Shown here piece after piece: positions 1 to 7,263 of a stretch of 39,160 nucleotides of DNA. The notes under the pieces were generated by a model that was not told the DNA's origin, made no database searches, and saw only the letters and a list, made by a program, of their open reading frames with translations. Every line of letters begins with the position of its first letter. Position 1 is the stretch's first letter. This DNA comes from an uncultured Saprospiraceae bacterium (GTDB taxonomy: Bacteria > Bacteroidota > Bacteroidia > Chitinophagales > Saprospiraceae), in NCBI GenBank assembly GCA_938028705.1, contig CALIZI010000462.1, forward strand, positions 1-39,160. Direction: 5' to 3'. The translations under genes were made by a program, and so were the position numbers.

Positions 1-333
1 ACATTTTCAAAATCTACCGATGAACTCATATTTTCCGACAAAGTTTAAATGTCAGACGAGTTTTAGCCCAAATTCAAGCCCAATGCCGTCCATTATTGAA
101 TAAAAATTAAAAATGAGCATGGGTACAAAAACGAATCGCACTCAAGTTAATTTAGTTCTTTTGTATTGTATTGATTTTAAATTTATTAAAAATAAAAAAA
201 GTAAAAATGTTTTATGTATGTACTATTGATACTTTTACATTTATTATTTTACATTTTGCATTTTACATTTTAAAAAAAGAAACTCCACACCTCAATACAT
301 ACAACTTTCAACTAAATCGCTATCTTTACAAAA
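1..333. other. Upstream region of scpA with partial palindromic element A
   Basis: No gene is seen here. Bases 1-75 are the truncated end of a dispersed palindromic element (element A). The arm at 48-75 is identical to the arm at 22668-22695, and bases 1-47 resemble the inner part of that copy in the same orientation as the reverse complement of 22597-22667. Bases 215-275 carry a second dispersed motif, TACTATTGATACTTTTACAT followed by repeats of TTTTACATTT. Relatives of it occur near 11150, 12200, 14790 and 17690. A TATCTTTA box at 321-328 lies only 5 bases before the scpA start, but I found no matching TTG at the right distance. Confidence 0.6.
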
Positions 334-1092
334 ATGAGTTCGACATACAACATAAAACTTCCTCAATTTGAAGGACCTTTCGATTTGTTGCTGTTTTTTA
401 TTGAACGCGACGAGTTGGATATTTATAATATTCCGATAGCCAAATTGACGGATGATTTTTTGGAGTATATTCGTCAAATGGAGGCTTTGAACATTGACCT
501 TGCCAGTGAGTTTATATTGGTGGCGGCTACCCTGATGCGGATTAAAGCGAAACTGCTAATACCAAGAAAGGAAATAGATGAAGAAGGCAATGAAATAGAC
601 CCGCGCGAGGAACTCGTCCGTCGCCTGCTCGAATACAAACGCTACAAGGGTGTGCTTGATGATATGCGGAAATTGGAAGAGATACGTGCAGGCAGAGAGA
701 CCCGCGGGAATATCAGCAAGGAGCTACGCAGCATTGCCACTAAAGCTCTCGTGGATGCCGAACTCGAATCGCTGACGATGTTCAAATTATTAAAAACATT
801 TGAACGCATACTATCTCGTTTTGAGTACGAAAACCGAAAGGTGGTGCATCAGGTCGTCAAGTATAATTATACGATAGGTGAAGAACGTGAGAAGATATTG
901 GTGGAGGTCAAAAAACGTGAACGTTCAGACTTTCATTATATTTTTGATAAAAGCAGATGCGATAACAGAATGCACGCCATTTTTATTTTCTTAGCCCTAC
1001 TTGAGCTCCTCCAATTGAGAGAAGTCGGTATTGTATCGGGCGAAGGCGTAAATAATTTTTGGATTACGGGGGAGGTGGAAAGTAGCGAGTAA
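334..1092 (+). CDS. scpA: Segregation and condensation protein A
   Basis: This is the kleisin subunit of the bacterial condensin SMC-ScpA-ScpB, which bridges the SMC heads and helps organise and segregate the chromosome. The product is 252 residues, a usual length for the family. The N-terminus carries the ScpA hallmark PQFEGPFDLLLFFIERDELD at about residues 10-29. It continues with IPIAKLTDDFLEYI and the stretch ASEFILVAATLMRIKAKLLI (about 58-77), both typical of the family. The charged middle and the C-terminal winged-helix region (about 170-252) fit ScpA. The start is the first ATG, 5 bases after a TATCTTTA box, so the transcript may be almost leaderless. No scpB is visible nearby. The following gene is on the same strand but separated by short-word repeats (GAGTAGCGAGTAATGAG-like, about 1080-1122), so co-transcription is uncertain. 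Confidence 0.93.
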   Translation: MSSTYNIKLPQFEGPFDLLLFFIERDELDIYNIPIAKLTDDFLEYIRQMEALNIDLASEFILVAATLMRIKAKLLIPRKEIDEEGNEIDPREELVRRLLEYKRYKGVLDDMRKLEEIRAGRETRGNISKELRSIATKALVDAELESLTMFKLLKTFERILSRFEYENRKVVHQVVKYNYTIGEEREKILVEVKKRERSDFHYIFDKSRCDNRMHAIFIFLALLELLQLREVGIVSGEGVNNFWITGEVESSE

Positions 1093-1195
1093 TGAGTAGA
1101 GAGTAATGAGTAGCGAGTTGATTGAGTACAAAATTTTCACTTCAATACTTCAACACCACAACACCACAATACTTCAACACCACAACACTAATTCC
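1080..1195. repeat. Short-word tandem repeats between scpA and the flippase-like gene
   Basis: Two different low-complexity blocks lie back to back. Bases 1080-1122 repeat variants of GAGTAGCGAGTAATGAGTAG, and 1148-1190 repeat CAACACCACAACAC/CAATACTTCAACACC units. The second block stays open in the reading frame of the downstream gene and makes a false N-terminal extension (QHHNTTILQHHNT). Similar gap-specific word repeats occur in several other gaps of this window. Confidence 0.7.
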
Positions 1196-2329
1196 ATGCC
1201 TGATGAATATGTACACGAAGGAGAGGAACTGACCGAAGATGAACAGGACATGCTCAATTCGGTGCGGTTTAGCCGGATTATTTTGCCTATCCTGTTGGGA
1301 CTTGGTGTGGTGGGTTATATGATGTGGCGGTCTTTTCAGAAAGAACAATTGCCGGAACTGAACTGGACGGGCATGACGATACTGCTGCTTTTGCTTTGTG
1401 TATTTTTGTTGGGCTTGCGGCACATTGCGTATGCTATTCGGTTGCGCGTCATTACAGAGGGCGAATTTACGTGGCGTAAGTGTATTGAGTTGATATTTAT
1501 CTGGGAATTTAGCTCTGCCATTACGCCTACGAGTGTGGGCGGGTCGGGCGTGGCTTTGTTTGTGCTATCGCAAGAAAAACTACCTGCCGGCAAAATCGCC
1601 GCCATTATTTTTTATACCATTATTCTGGATACTACCTTTTTTGTGATCGGCTTGCCGATATTATTTATATTCTTGGGCTACCCGATGATTTTCCCGGAAG
1701 GCGATGCCGCAGGGTCTGCTGTGATTACCAATTCGTTTTTTATTTCCTATGTTTTGATGTTGACTTATGGAACGCTATTTTTCTACGGTATCATCATCAG
1801 ACCCGATAAAATCAGGAACCTCTTGGGTTGGTTGACCTCTTGGAAATGGACAAAAAGATTCAGACGCGGCGCAGTCAAAATGGCGAAAGATATGGTAACA
1901 ACTTCAAGAGAAATCAGAACCAAACCTTTCTCTTATCATGTCACTGCTTTCGGGGCAACTGCTGCTGCGTGGAGCATTCGTTTTGGTTTGGTGATGATTT
2001 TGATGATAGCTTTTGTTCCCGCTGTCAGAGAAGGGTTTGGATGGGCGCAACAGACGCTGCTCTATGGCAGACTCGAAGCTATGTATGTGGTGCTTGCCTT
2101 GAGTCCTACGCCCGGCGGTACGGGCATTGCAGAGGCAGCTTTCGGTCCTTTTTTACGAGATTTTATTGTGGACGTTGATGGAAAATATATCGCAGGTATG
2201 GCAGTGCTGATTGCTTTCATCTGGCGATTGCTGACTTATTATTTCTACCTCCTCGCCGGTACGATTGTGATTCCTAACTGGATTCGTGGTATTGTGAATG
2301 AGCGGATTCGGAAGCGTAAGGCAGCTTGA
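1196..2329 (+). CDS. Flippase-like integral membrane protein (lysylphosphatidylglycerol synthase TM / UPF0104 family)
   Basis: This is a polytopic membrane protein of about 377 residues resembling the lysylphosphatidylglycerol synthase transmembrane (flippase-like, UPF0104) family. Members without the synthase domain have mostly unknown substrates, and lipid or polyprenol translocation is often suggested. Family-type signatures are visible: EFSSAITPTSVGGSGVALFV in the middle and LSPTPGGTGIAEAAFGPFLR near the C-terminus, each beside hydrophobic spans. The frame opens at 1106, but the first 30 codons are made of tandem CAACACCACAA-type repeats. I therefore place the start at the ATG at 1196 (MPDEYVHEGEELTEDEQDML), which begins with an acidic cytoplasmic segment before the first helix. 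The substrate cannot be read from the sequence. Confidence 0.82.
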   Translation: MPDEYVHEGEELTEDEQDMLNSVRFSRIILPILLGLGVVGYMMWRSFQKEQLPELNWTGMTILLLLLCVFLLGLRHIAYAIRLRVITEGEFTWRKCIELIFIWEFSSAITPTSVGGSGVALFVLSQEKLPAGKIAAIIFYTIILDTTFFVIGLPILFIFLGYPMIFPEGDAAGSAVITNSFFISYVLMLTYGTLFFYGIIIRPDKIRNLLGWLTSWKWTKRFRRGAVKMAKDMVTTSREIRTKPFSYHVTAFGATAAAWSIRFGLVMILMIAFVPAVREGFGWAQQTLLYGRLEAMYVVLALSPTPGGTGIAEAAFGPFLRDFIVDVDGKYIAGMAVLIAFIWRLLTYYFYLLAGTIVIPNWIRGIVNERIRKRKAA

Positions 2330-2359
2330 TTTGAAATACAGTATAATTGAACCAAAAAA

Positions 2360-2390
2360 TTGTAAATTAAAATAAATTTGTGTATTTTTG
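2360..2390 (+). promoter_or_regulatory. Putative Bacteroidota sigma-A promoter, probably for the restriction-modification operon
   Basis: TTG at 2360-2362 and TATTTTTG at 2383-2390 are separated by exactly 20 bases. This matches the Bacteroidota primary promoter pattern TTTG, 19-21 bases, TAnnTTTG. The next gene on this strand starts about 290 bases downstream, after the MITE-like element. Transcription from here would give a long leader containing the element's hairpin. The assignment to the downstream operon is inference. Confidence 0.5.
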
Positions 2391-2498
2391 TTTTGAAAAC
2401 AAAAAATATTTATTTTTTATAACTAAAATTATTTTACAATATTATTTATAATAAAAATAAATTATTTGTAAATTTTACATGTTTTAAAATAATCTTAT

Positions 2499-2633
2499 TG
2501 GATGCAGGACAAATTTTTAATTTTACGTTGAAATGATACTGTACTGACGACTTTAGCCGTCAAGTGACCCGACATTTCCCGCGACGGCTAAAGTCGTCGG
2601 TACGGGGTAGATTAAAAATTTGTCCTGCACCCA
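2499..2633. mobile_element. 135-bp MITE-like element with 23-bp terminal inverted repeats and 6-bp target duplication
   Basis: The left end (2499-2521) and right end (2611-2633) are inverted repeats of 23 bases with one mismatch; the outer 20 bases read TGGGTGCAGGACAAATTTTT. The element is flanked by TCTTAT on both sides (2493-2498 and 2634-2639), as expected for a 6-base target-site duplication. There is no coding capacity. The inside is occupied by a strong hairpin (2541-2603). The same terminal sequence occurs at 18199-18221, beside a truncated transposase reading frame, which suggests a non-autonomous derivative moved by that transposase family. Nothing else fills the gap 2330-2680 apart from AT-rich sequence and the promoter listed separately. 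Confidence 0.75.
2541..2603. repeat. Dispersed hairpin repeat, copy 1
   Basis: Arms 2541-2561 and 2583-2603 form a 21-bp stem containing GACGACTTTAGCCGTC and one T:G position. The loop is about 21 bases. A second copy lies at 30661-30722, outside any terminal repeats. The two copies differ inside the stem at one pair: T2554-A2590 here is C30674-G30709 there, so pairing is kept. Confidence 0.8.
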
Positions 2634-2680
2634 TCTTATTTTGGTACAGGCAAATTATGAGATAATACCAACGGATAAAA

Positions 2681-4588
2681 TTGAACCAAGTGAGTAAGAA
2701 CGAAAAAATAACTGATTTCTTTATTGGCAAATTGCTGTCAGATGTAAATATTGATTTTACGCCAAACGGTAGTAATATTAAAGAAATTCAAGATGCTTTA
2801 AAAACTGCTTCCAAGAAGGGAACAGGTAAGGCAGGTTTTCCTGAGTTTACGGCAAAGTCAGAGGAGTTTATTTTGGTGATTGAAAACAAAGCAAATCTGG
2901 ACAATCAAGCCAAATACGAAGATGAAGCCCAAACCATTCTTGCTATGGATAAAAAATCCATTTTAAACTATGCAGAAAACGGGGCATTGCATTATGCCAA
3001 TGAAATCATCAGTAAAACTTCCTTCAAAAAATTATTTGCCTTTGGTTGCTCCGGCAATGAAAAACATCATCTTATCCGTCCGATTTTTGTTGATTCCAAT
3101 GGCTATCAACTATTACAAGCTGTCGAAAATTTTGAAAATTTCTCCACTGAAAATATCGAACAATACTATCGGGAGCAAGTCTTGGGCGAGACACCACCCG
3201 AAACACTCGAACTGGAAGATGTCCTAAAAAAATCTGCCGAATTGCACGAAGCCTTACGGAATTACGGTCAGTTAGGTGATTCTGAAAAACCTTTAGTGGT
3301 ATCCGCTATTTTGCTGGCATTGTCCAACGAAGATTTCAAAATCGAAACATTAACGGGAAGTAAAACGAATACTGACGGTAAGAAAATATTTGCAGCTATA
3401 AGGGATTATATGGCTCAGGTAGAAGTAACACCTGACACAAAAAAAGAGAAGGTACTTAACCAATTCAATATCATAAAAGACAGAAAGATTTTAAATGATA
3501 CAGATGAAAGATTAGCCAAAACACCTATTCGTTATTTTACCGAATATTTAGAAAAAAATGTTTTTGCTTCTGTCAAAACCAACAATAAAGAAGATGTTTT
3601 AGGTAGATTTTACGGTGAATTTATACGGTATAGCGGTGGTGACGGACAGACCTTGGGCGTGGTGCTTACGCCAAGTCATATTACAGAATTGTTTTGCGAC
3701 TTAGTGGAGATACAACCCACTGACAGGGTATTTGACCCTTGCTGCGGCACGTCCGGTTTTCTGATTGCTGCCTTGTACAAAATGTTGTTGCAAGTAAAAA
3801 CTAAAAAAGAACAAAATAAGATAAAAAAAGAACATTTGTATGGTATTGAAATCCGGGAAGATATGTTTTCGATTGCCACGACCAATATGATTTTGCGGGG
3901 AGATGGTAAAAGCAATTTGGAGAATAAAGATTTTCTGAAACAAAGCATTGACGACCTGCGAGCTCAAAATTATTCCGTTGGCTTTATGAATCCTCCTTAT
4001 TCGCAAGCCAAAGGAAAAGATACAGCACACCTCTCCGAAATTCATTTTATTGAGCATTTGCTCGATGGCTTGGCAGATGGTGGGCGTAGTGTGGTCATTA
4101 TTCCGCAATCTACTATGGTCGGCAAAAGTAAAATTGATAAGCAAGTAAAAAAACGCATACTCGAAAAGCATACTTTGGAAGGCGTAATCACCTTGAATAA
4201 GGAGACTTTTTATGGCGTAGGTACGAATCCCTGTCTGGCAGTTTTTACAGCACATAAACCACATGCAGAAAAGAAATTTTGTAAATTTATTAACTATGAA
4301 AATGATGGATTTGCGATTCGTAAACACATCGGGCTGGTAGAAACAGAACGAGCCAAAGAACGCAAAGCCCACCTGCTCAATGTATGGCTTCACGATGCAC
4401 CTGCTGAGAGCAGATTTATGGTCAAAACAACCATTGAACCTGAGGACGAATGGCTGCATTCATTCTATTATTTCAATGATGAAATACCCAAAGCCGAAGA
4501 TTTTGAAAAAACCATTGCTGATTACCTTACATTTGAATTTAATATGATTGTGCAAGGCAAAACACACTTATTTGAAAATAAAAAATAG
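2681..4588 (+). CDS. Fused restriction endonuclease / N6-adenine DNA methyltransferase, BcgI-like A subunit
   Basis: The 635-residue product combines cleavage and methylation. An N-terminal PD-(D/E)XK-type nuclease is suggested by P54-E55 followed by E68-N-K70 (FPEFTAKSEEFILVIENKAN) and by the HsdR-like phrase YAENGALHYANEI. The C-terminal half is a gamma-class N6-adenine methyltransferase, with motif I DPCCGTSGFL near residue 351 and catalytic NPPY at 437-440. The length and the following separate specificity subunit match the BcgI A/B layout (type IIB), in which the enzyme cuts on both sides of its site. Assignment to BcgI rather than another fused type I or II form is inference from architecture. 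No ATG is available: the frame opens after a stop at 2663 and starts with TTG 2681 or GTG 2690. The stop is one base before the next gene. It follows the MITE-like element and a putative promoter at 2360. Confidence 0.85.
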   Translation: MNQVSKNEKITDFFIGKLLSDVNIDFTPNGSNIKEIQDALKTASKKGTGKAGFPEFTAKSEEFILVIENKANLDNQAKYEDEAQTILAMDKKSILNYAENGALHYANEIISKTSFKKLFAFGCSGNEKHHLIRPIFVDSNGYQLLQAVENFENFSTENIEQYYREQVLGETPPETLELEDVLKKSAELHEALRNYGQLGDSEKPLVVSAILLALSNEDFKIETLTGSKTNTDGKKIFAAIRDYMAQVEVTPDTKKEKVLNQFNIIKDRKILNDTDERLAKTPIRYFTEYLEKNVFASVKTNNKEDVLGRFYGEFIRYSGGDGQTLGVVLTPSHITELFCDLVEIQPTDRVFDPCCGTSGFLIAALYKMLLQVKTKKEQNKIKKEHLYGIEIREDMFSIATTNMILRGDGKSNLENKDFLKQSIDDLRAQNYSVGFMNPPYSQAKGKDTAHLSEIHFIEHLLDGLADGGRSVVIIPQSTMVGKSKIDKQVKKRILEKHTLEGVITLNKETFYGVGTNPCLAVFTAHKPHAEKKFCKFINYENDGFAIRKHIGLVETERAKERKAHLLNVWLHDAPAESRFMVKTTIEPEDEWLHSFYYFNDEIPKAEDFEKTIADYLTFEFNMIVQGKTHLFENKK

Positions 4589-4589
4589 T

Positions 4590-5651
4590 ATGGAATTGGA
4601 TTTGAAAAATATTGAGTGGCGCGAGTTCTTTCTAAAGGATGTCTTTACTGAAATACAAAGAGGCAAAAGACTGAAAAAGAGCGATCACCAAAAAGGAAAT
4701 ATTCCTTATATTTCTTCCACTTCATACAATAATGGGGTAGATGGTTTTGTTGGCAACACAGAAAAAGTCAGGGTATTTTCAAACTGCCTGACAATTGCCA
4801 ATAGCGGTAGTGTCGGCTCTGCTTTTTTCCAACCTTTTGAGTTTGTTGCCAGTGACCACGTTACAGCACTTCAAAACGAAAAATTCACTAAATATATTTA
4901 TCAATTTATCGCTGTTGCTTGTTATGGATTAAGTGAAAAGTATAGCTTCAATAGAGAAATAAGCGACAAAAGAATCAAAAGAGAAAAAATCCTGCTACCT
5001 GCCACCCCAACAGGCAAGCCCGACTATACTTTCATGGAAACCTTCATGCGTCAGAAAGAACAAAAACAGTTGGCAAAATACCATGAATATATAAAAAAAC
5101 GCCTTGAAAAATTGAAAAATTACCAAGACATAGAATCACTCCATGAAAAAAAATGGAGTGCATTTGAAATAGCAAATTTATTTAATGTAAAAATTGGTAA
5201 AAACGTAGATGGTAATAAAGTAAATAAGAAAAATGGCGAAACAGCCTATATCACAAGAAAAGAAAGCAATAACGGATTGGATGGGTTCATCAATTTTGAT
5301 CCTCAATTTTTAAATGAAGCATATCCTGTAATCACTATCGGGAATGAGACAGCTCAACCATTTGTACAAACTTTTCCGTTTTTTACCGGAACAAAAGTCA
5401 ATATTTTAAAACATAAACAAGAAGTTTCTGCCGAAGCATTAAGATTTATTTCCCGATGTTTGGAAATGCACAAAAGTAAATATTCGTATTCATTCACCAT
5501 TCATTCAACGAGATTAAAACGACAAAAAATCCTTCTTCCAATCAACACCAACCAAGAACCCGACTATATTTACATGGAAAACTATATGAAACGATTGGAG
5601 TACGAAAAACTACATCAATATTTGGAGTATTGGACATTGGACATTGGGTAA
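4590..5651 (+). CDS. Specificity subunit of the BcgI-like restriction-modification system (HsdS-type)
   Basis: This is a DNA-recognition subunit of 353 residues. It is built from two target-recognition domains, each with the same order of motifs. The first runs from WREFFLKDVFTEIQRGKRL (about 10-28) to RIKREKILLP and a helix KQLAKYHEYIKKRL. The second runs from WSAFEIANLFNVKIGKNV to RLKRQKILLP and a helix EKLHQYLEY. This tandem arrangement implies a bipartite target. The ATG at 4590 is one base after the stop of the nuclease-methyltransferase gene, so the pair is translationally coupled. A longer frame from 4548 overlaps that gene and is less likely. The last residues (YWTLDIG) and the stop codon lie in a dispersed inverted-repeat element (5633-5802), so the C-terminus appears to have been shaped by that repeat. 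Confidence 0.88.
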   Translation: MELDLKNIEWREFFLKDVFTEIQRGKRLKKSDHQKGNIPYISSTSYNNGVDGFVGNTEKVRVFSNCLTIANSGSVGSAFFQPFEFVASDHVTALQNEKFTKYIYQFIAVACYGLSEKYSFNREISDKRIKREKILLPATPTGKPDYTFMETFMRQKEQKQLAKYHEYIKKRLEKLKNYQDIESLHEKKWSAFEIANLFNVKIGKNVDGNKVNKKNGETAYITRKESNNGLDGFINFDPQFLNEAYPVITIGNETAQPFVQTFPFFTGTKVNILKHKQEVSAEALRFISRCLEMHKSKYSYSFTIHSTRLKRQKILLPINTNQEPDYIYMENYMKRLEYEKLHQYLEYWTLDIG

Positions 5652-5958
5652 CTGGGAAATTAGGCTAACACTATTTATCAGTAGAATAAAAATTACAATA
5701 AAATCAATTTATAATAAAATACAAATTAACATAAGTTATTGATAATGAGTATTTTATATAATTTTCCAGTTTCCGAATTCCCCAATGTCCAAAGTCCAGT
5801 TGGAGTACAAGAATAAATAATTTAATTTTTATATTATAATTATTTTAATTCAATTAAAAAATTGTTAATCCCTATTGTACAAAAAATTAAAAGGCAAAAA
5901 TTGAGTTTTAACATCAAAAAAATAACCTAAACTCACCCAACTTTTAAACACTGCCTAT
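5633..5958. repeat. Dispersed inverted-repeat element B, copy 1, and AT-rich gap
   Basis: The left arm starts inside the end of the specificity gene (TTGGACATTGGACATTGGG, then AACTGGGAAATTAGG). The right arm ends near 5802 (CCAGTTTCCGAATTCCCCAA, then TGTCCAAAGTCCAG). The two are imperfect inverted repeats around an AT-rich core. Related copies are at 14313-14509 and 36853-37034. From 5803 to 5958 I see only AT-rich sequence and no clear promoter. Confidence 0.65.
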
Positions 5959-7245
5959 ATGAAAAAATATATTACTTATACATTTATATCATTATTTTAC
6001 ACCAATACTTTCCATGCACAAGATATTGAATTAAGAAACCCCTCATTTGAAGGAGAACCTCAGGTGAGTAATTTGCCTGACGAGTGGCGAAGCAGAGGTA
6101 CACTGGGATATTCTGATCCCGACACGCAACCCAATGAGGTTTTTGAAGTCTCCAAACCCGCCAAACATGGCAAGACCTACATCGGTATGGTCACGCGGGC
6201 AGACGATTCTTACGAAGCCATTACCCAATATCTTGAAAGTCCGTTGAGAGCAGGAGAGCATTACGAATTGAGTTGCTATCTGGCGCGTTCTGATTCATAT
6301 TATAGTGGTACACGACAAAATCCGAACCTTAAAAAACAGCATACTCAAGCCATAAAATTAGAGGTGCTTGGTGCGAATGCGCTCAGAGGCAACACCGACA
6401 TACTGGATAAAAGCCCCGAAATAGACCACGAAAAATGGGAAAAATATACTTTTGAATTAAAACCCGAAAAAGACTATCATTATATCGTATTTCAAGCCTC
6501 TTGGATTACTCCCTCACTTGTTTCTTATATCGGCAATGTATTGATAGATGACTGTTCTGTTATCAAATGTATCACCTGTGAAGAGGAGGAAGTGATAGCA
6601 GAATACGAACAAGAGGAAGAAGAACAAGAGGAAGAAGTAATAGAAGCAGAGGAAGAAGAAGTAATAGAAGCGCAGGAAGAGGAGATAGTGCTAATATCTT
6701 CACAGCCGGACAATTCAGATAAAATAGAAGAACCACTTGTCGAAGAATCTCCCGTCATTTTTGATTCGGACGAGACAAAGACGAATGATGATATAGAGGA
6801 AGAACCCACTAAAGATTTGGCAGATGATACTACAAATATTGTAATAACTATGCCCGAACCTGAACCTGAGCCGAAGGACACAATTAAAGTAGGTGATATT
6901 TTTAAATATGAAACTATCAGCTTTGAAAAAACATCAGCAGATTTGACGGATGATTCTGCACAGTCACTCAATGAAATATTTGATTTTTTATATCAAAATC
7001 CCGATTTTATTGTAGAAATAGGCGGACATACAAACATGCGAGGAGGATATAGTTACAGCGAAGAGTTATCACAAAAGCGTGCCGAATCTGTCATGCGTTA
7101 TCTTATCCAAAAAGGTATCGACAAAGAACGCATGAGCGCAAAAGGGTATGGAAAAGAACATCCCATCGTTAAGGATGAAAAGAACTTTCAGGATAAAAGA
7201 AAAAATCAACGGGTAGAAATCAAAATCCTTAGTATAGGGAAATAG
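5959..7245 (+). CDS. Secreted OmpA-family protein with N-terminal carbohydrate-binding-like domain
   Basis: This is an envelope protein of 428 residues. Residues 1-20 look like a signal peptide ending at FHAQ. Residues 25-200 form a beta-rich domain starting ELRNPSFEG and containing SCYLARSD and a VLIDDCSV end, as in carbohydrate-binding-like modules of Bacteroidota. Residues 208-250 are a glutamate-rich linker (EEEEQEEEVIEAEEEEVIEA), followed by an acidic, proline-containing stretch. The C-terminus (about 310-428) is an OmpA domain, with FEKTSADL, IEIGGHTNMRG-like VEIGGHTN and the RAESVMRYLIQKGI / KNQRVEIKIL elements that bind peptidoglycan. It probably anchors the outer envelope to the cell wall. 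The M23 peptidase gene faces it on the other strand with an 18-base gap. No strong terminator is seen in that short space. Confidence 0.85.
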   Translation: MKKYITYTFISLFYTNTFHAQDIELRNPSFEGEPQVSNLPDEWRSRGTLGYSDPDTQPNEVFEVSKPAKHGKTYIGMVTRADDSYEAITQYLESPLRAGEHYELSCYLARSDSYYSGTRQNPNLKKQHTQAIKLEVLGANALRGNTDILDKSPEIDHEKWEKYTFELKPEKDYHYIVFQASWITPSLVSYIGNVLIDDCSVIKCITCEEEEVIAEYEQEEEEQEEEVIEAEEEEVIEAQEEEIVLISSQPDNSDKIEEPLVEESPVIFDSDETKTNDDIEEEPTKDLADDTTNIVITMPEPEPEPKDTIKVGDIFKYETISFEKTSADLTDDSAQSLNEIFDFLYQNPDFIVEIGGHTNMRGGYSYSEELSQKRAESVMRYLIQKGIDKERMSAKGYGKEHPIVKDEKNFQDKRKNQRVEIKILSIGK

Positions 7246-7263
7246 TTTTGTATTGCTCAAAAC

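Noticed and set aside
1106-1195. N-terminal extension of the flippase-like protein
   Set aside because: It is made of tandem repeat words, and the internal ATG at 1196 gives a normal N-terminus.
3701-4459. 252-codon antisense frame inside the restriction-methyltransferase gene
   Set aside because: The sense frame has clear methyltransferase motifs, and the antisense product has no recognisable features. It is a shadow.
6525-6971. Serine-rich antisense frame opposite the OmpA-like gene
   Set aside because: It mirrors the Glu-rich codons (GAA/GAG read backwards as TTC/CTC-type and TCT/TCC) of the sense linker.
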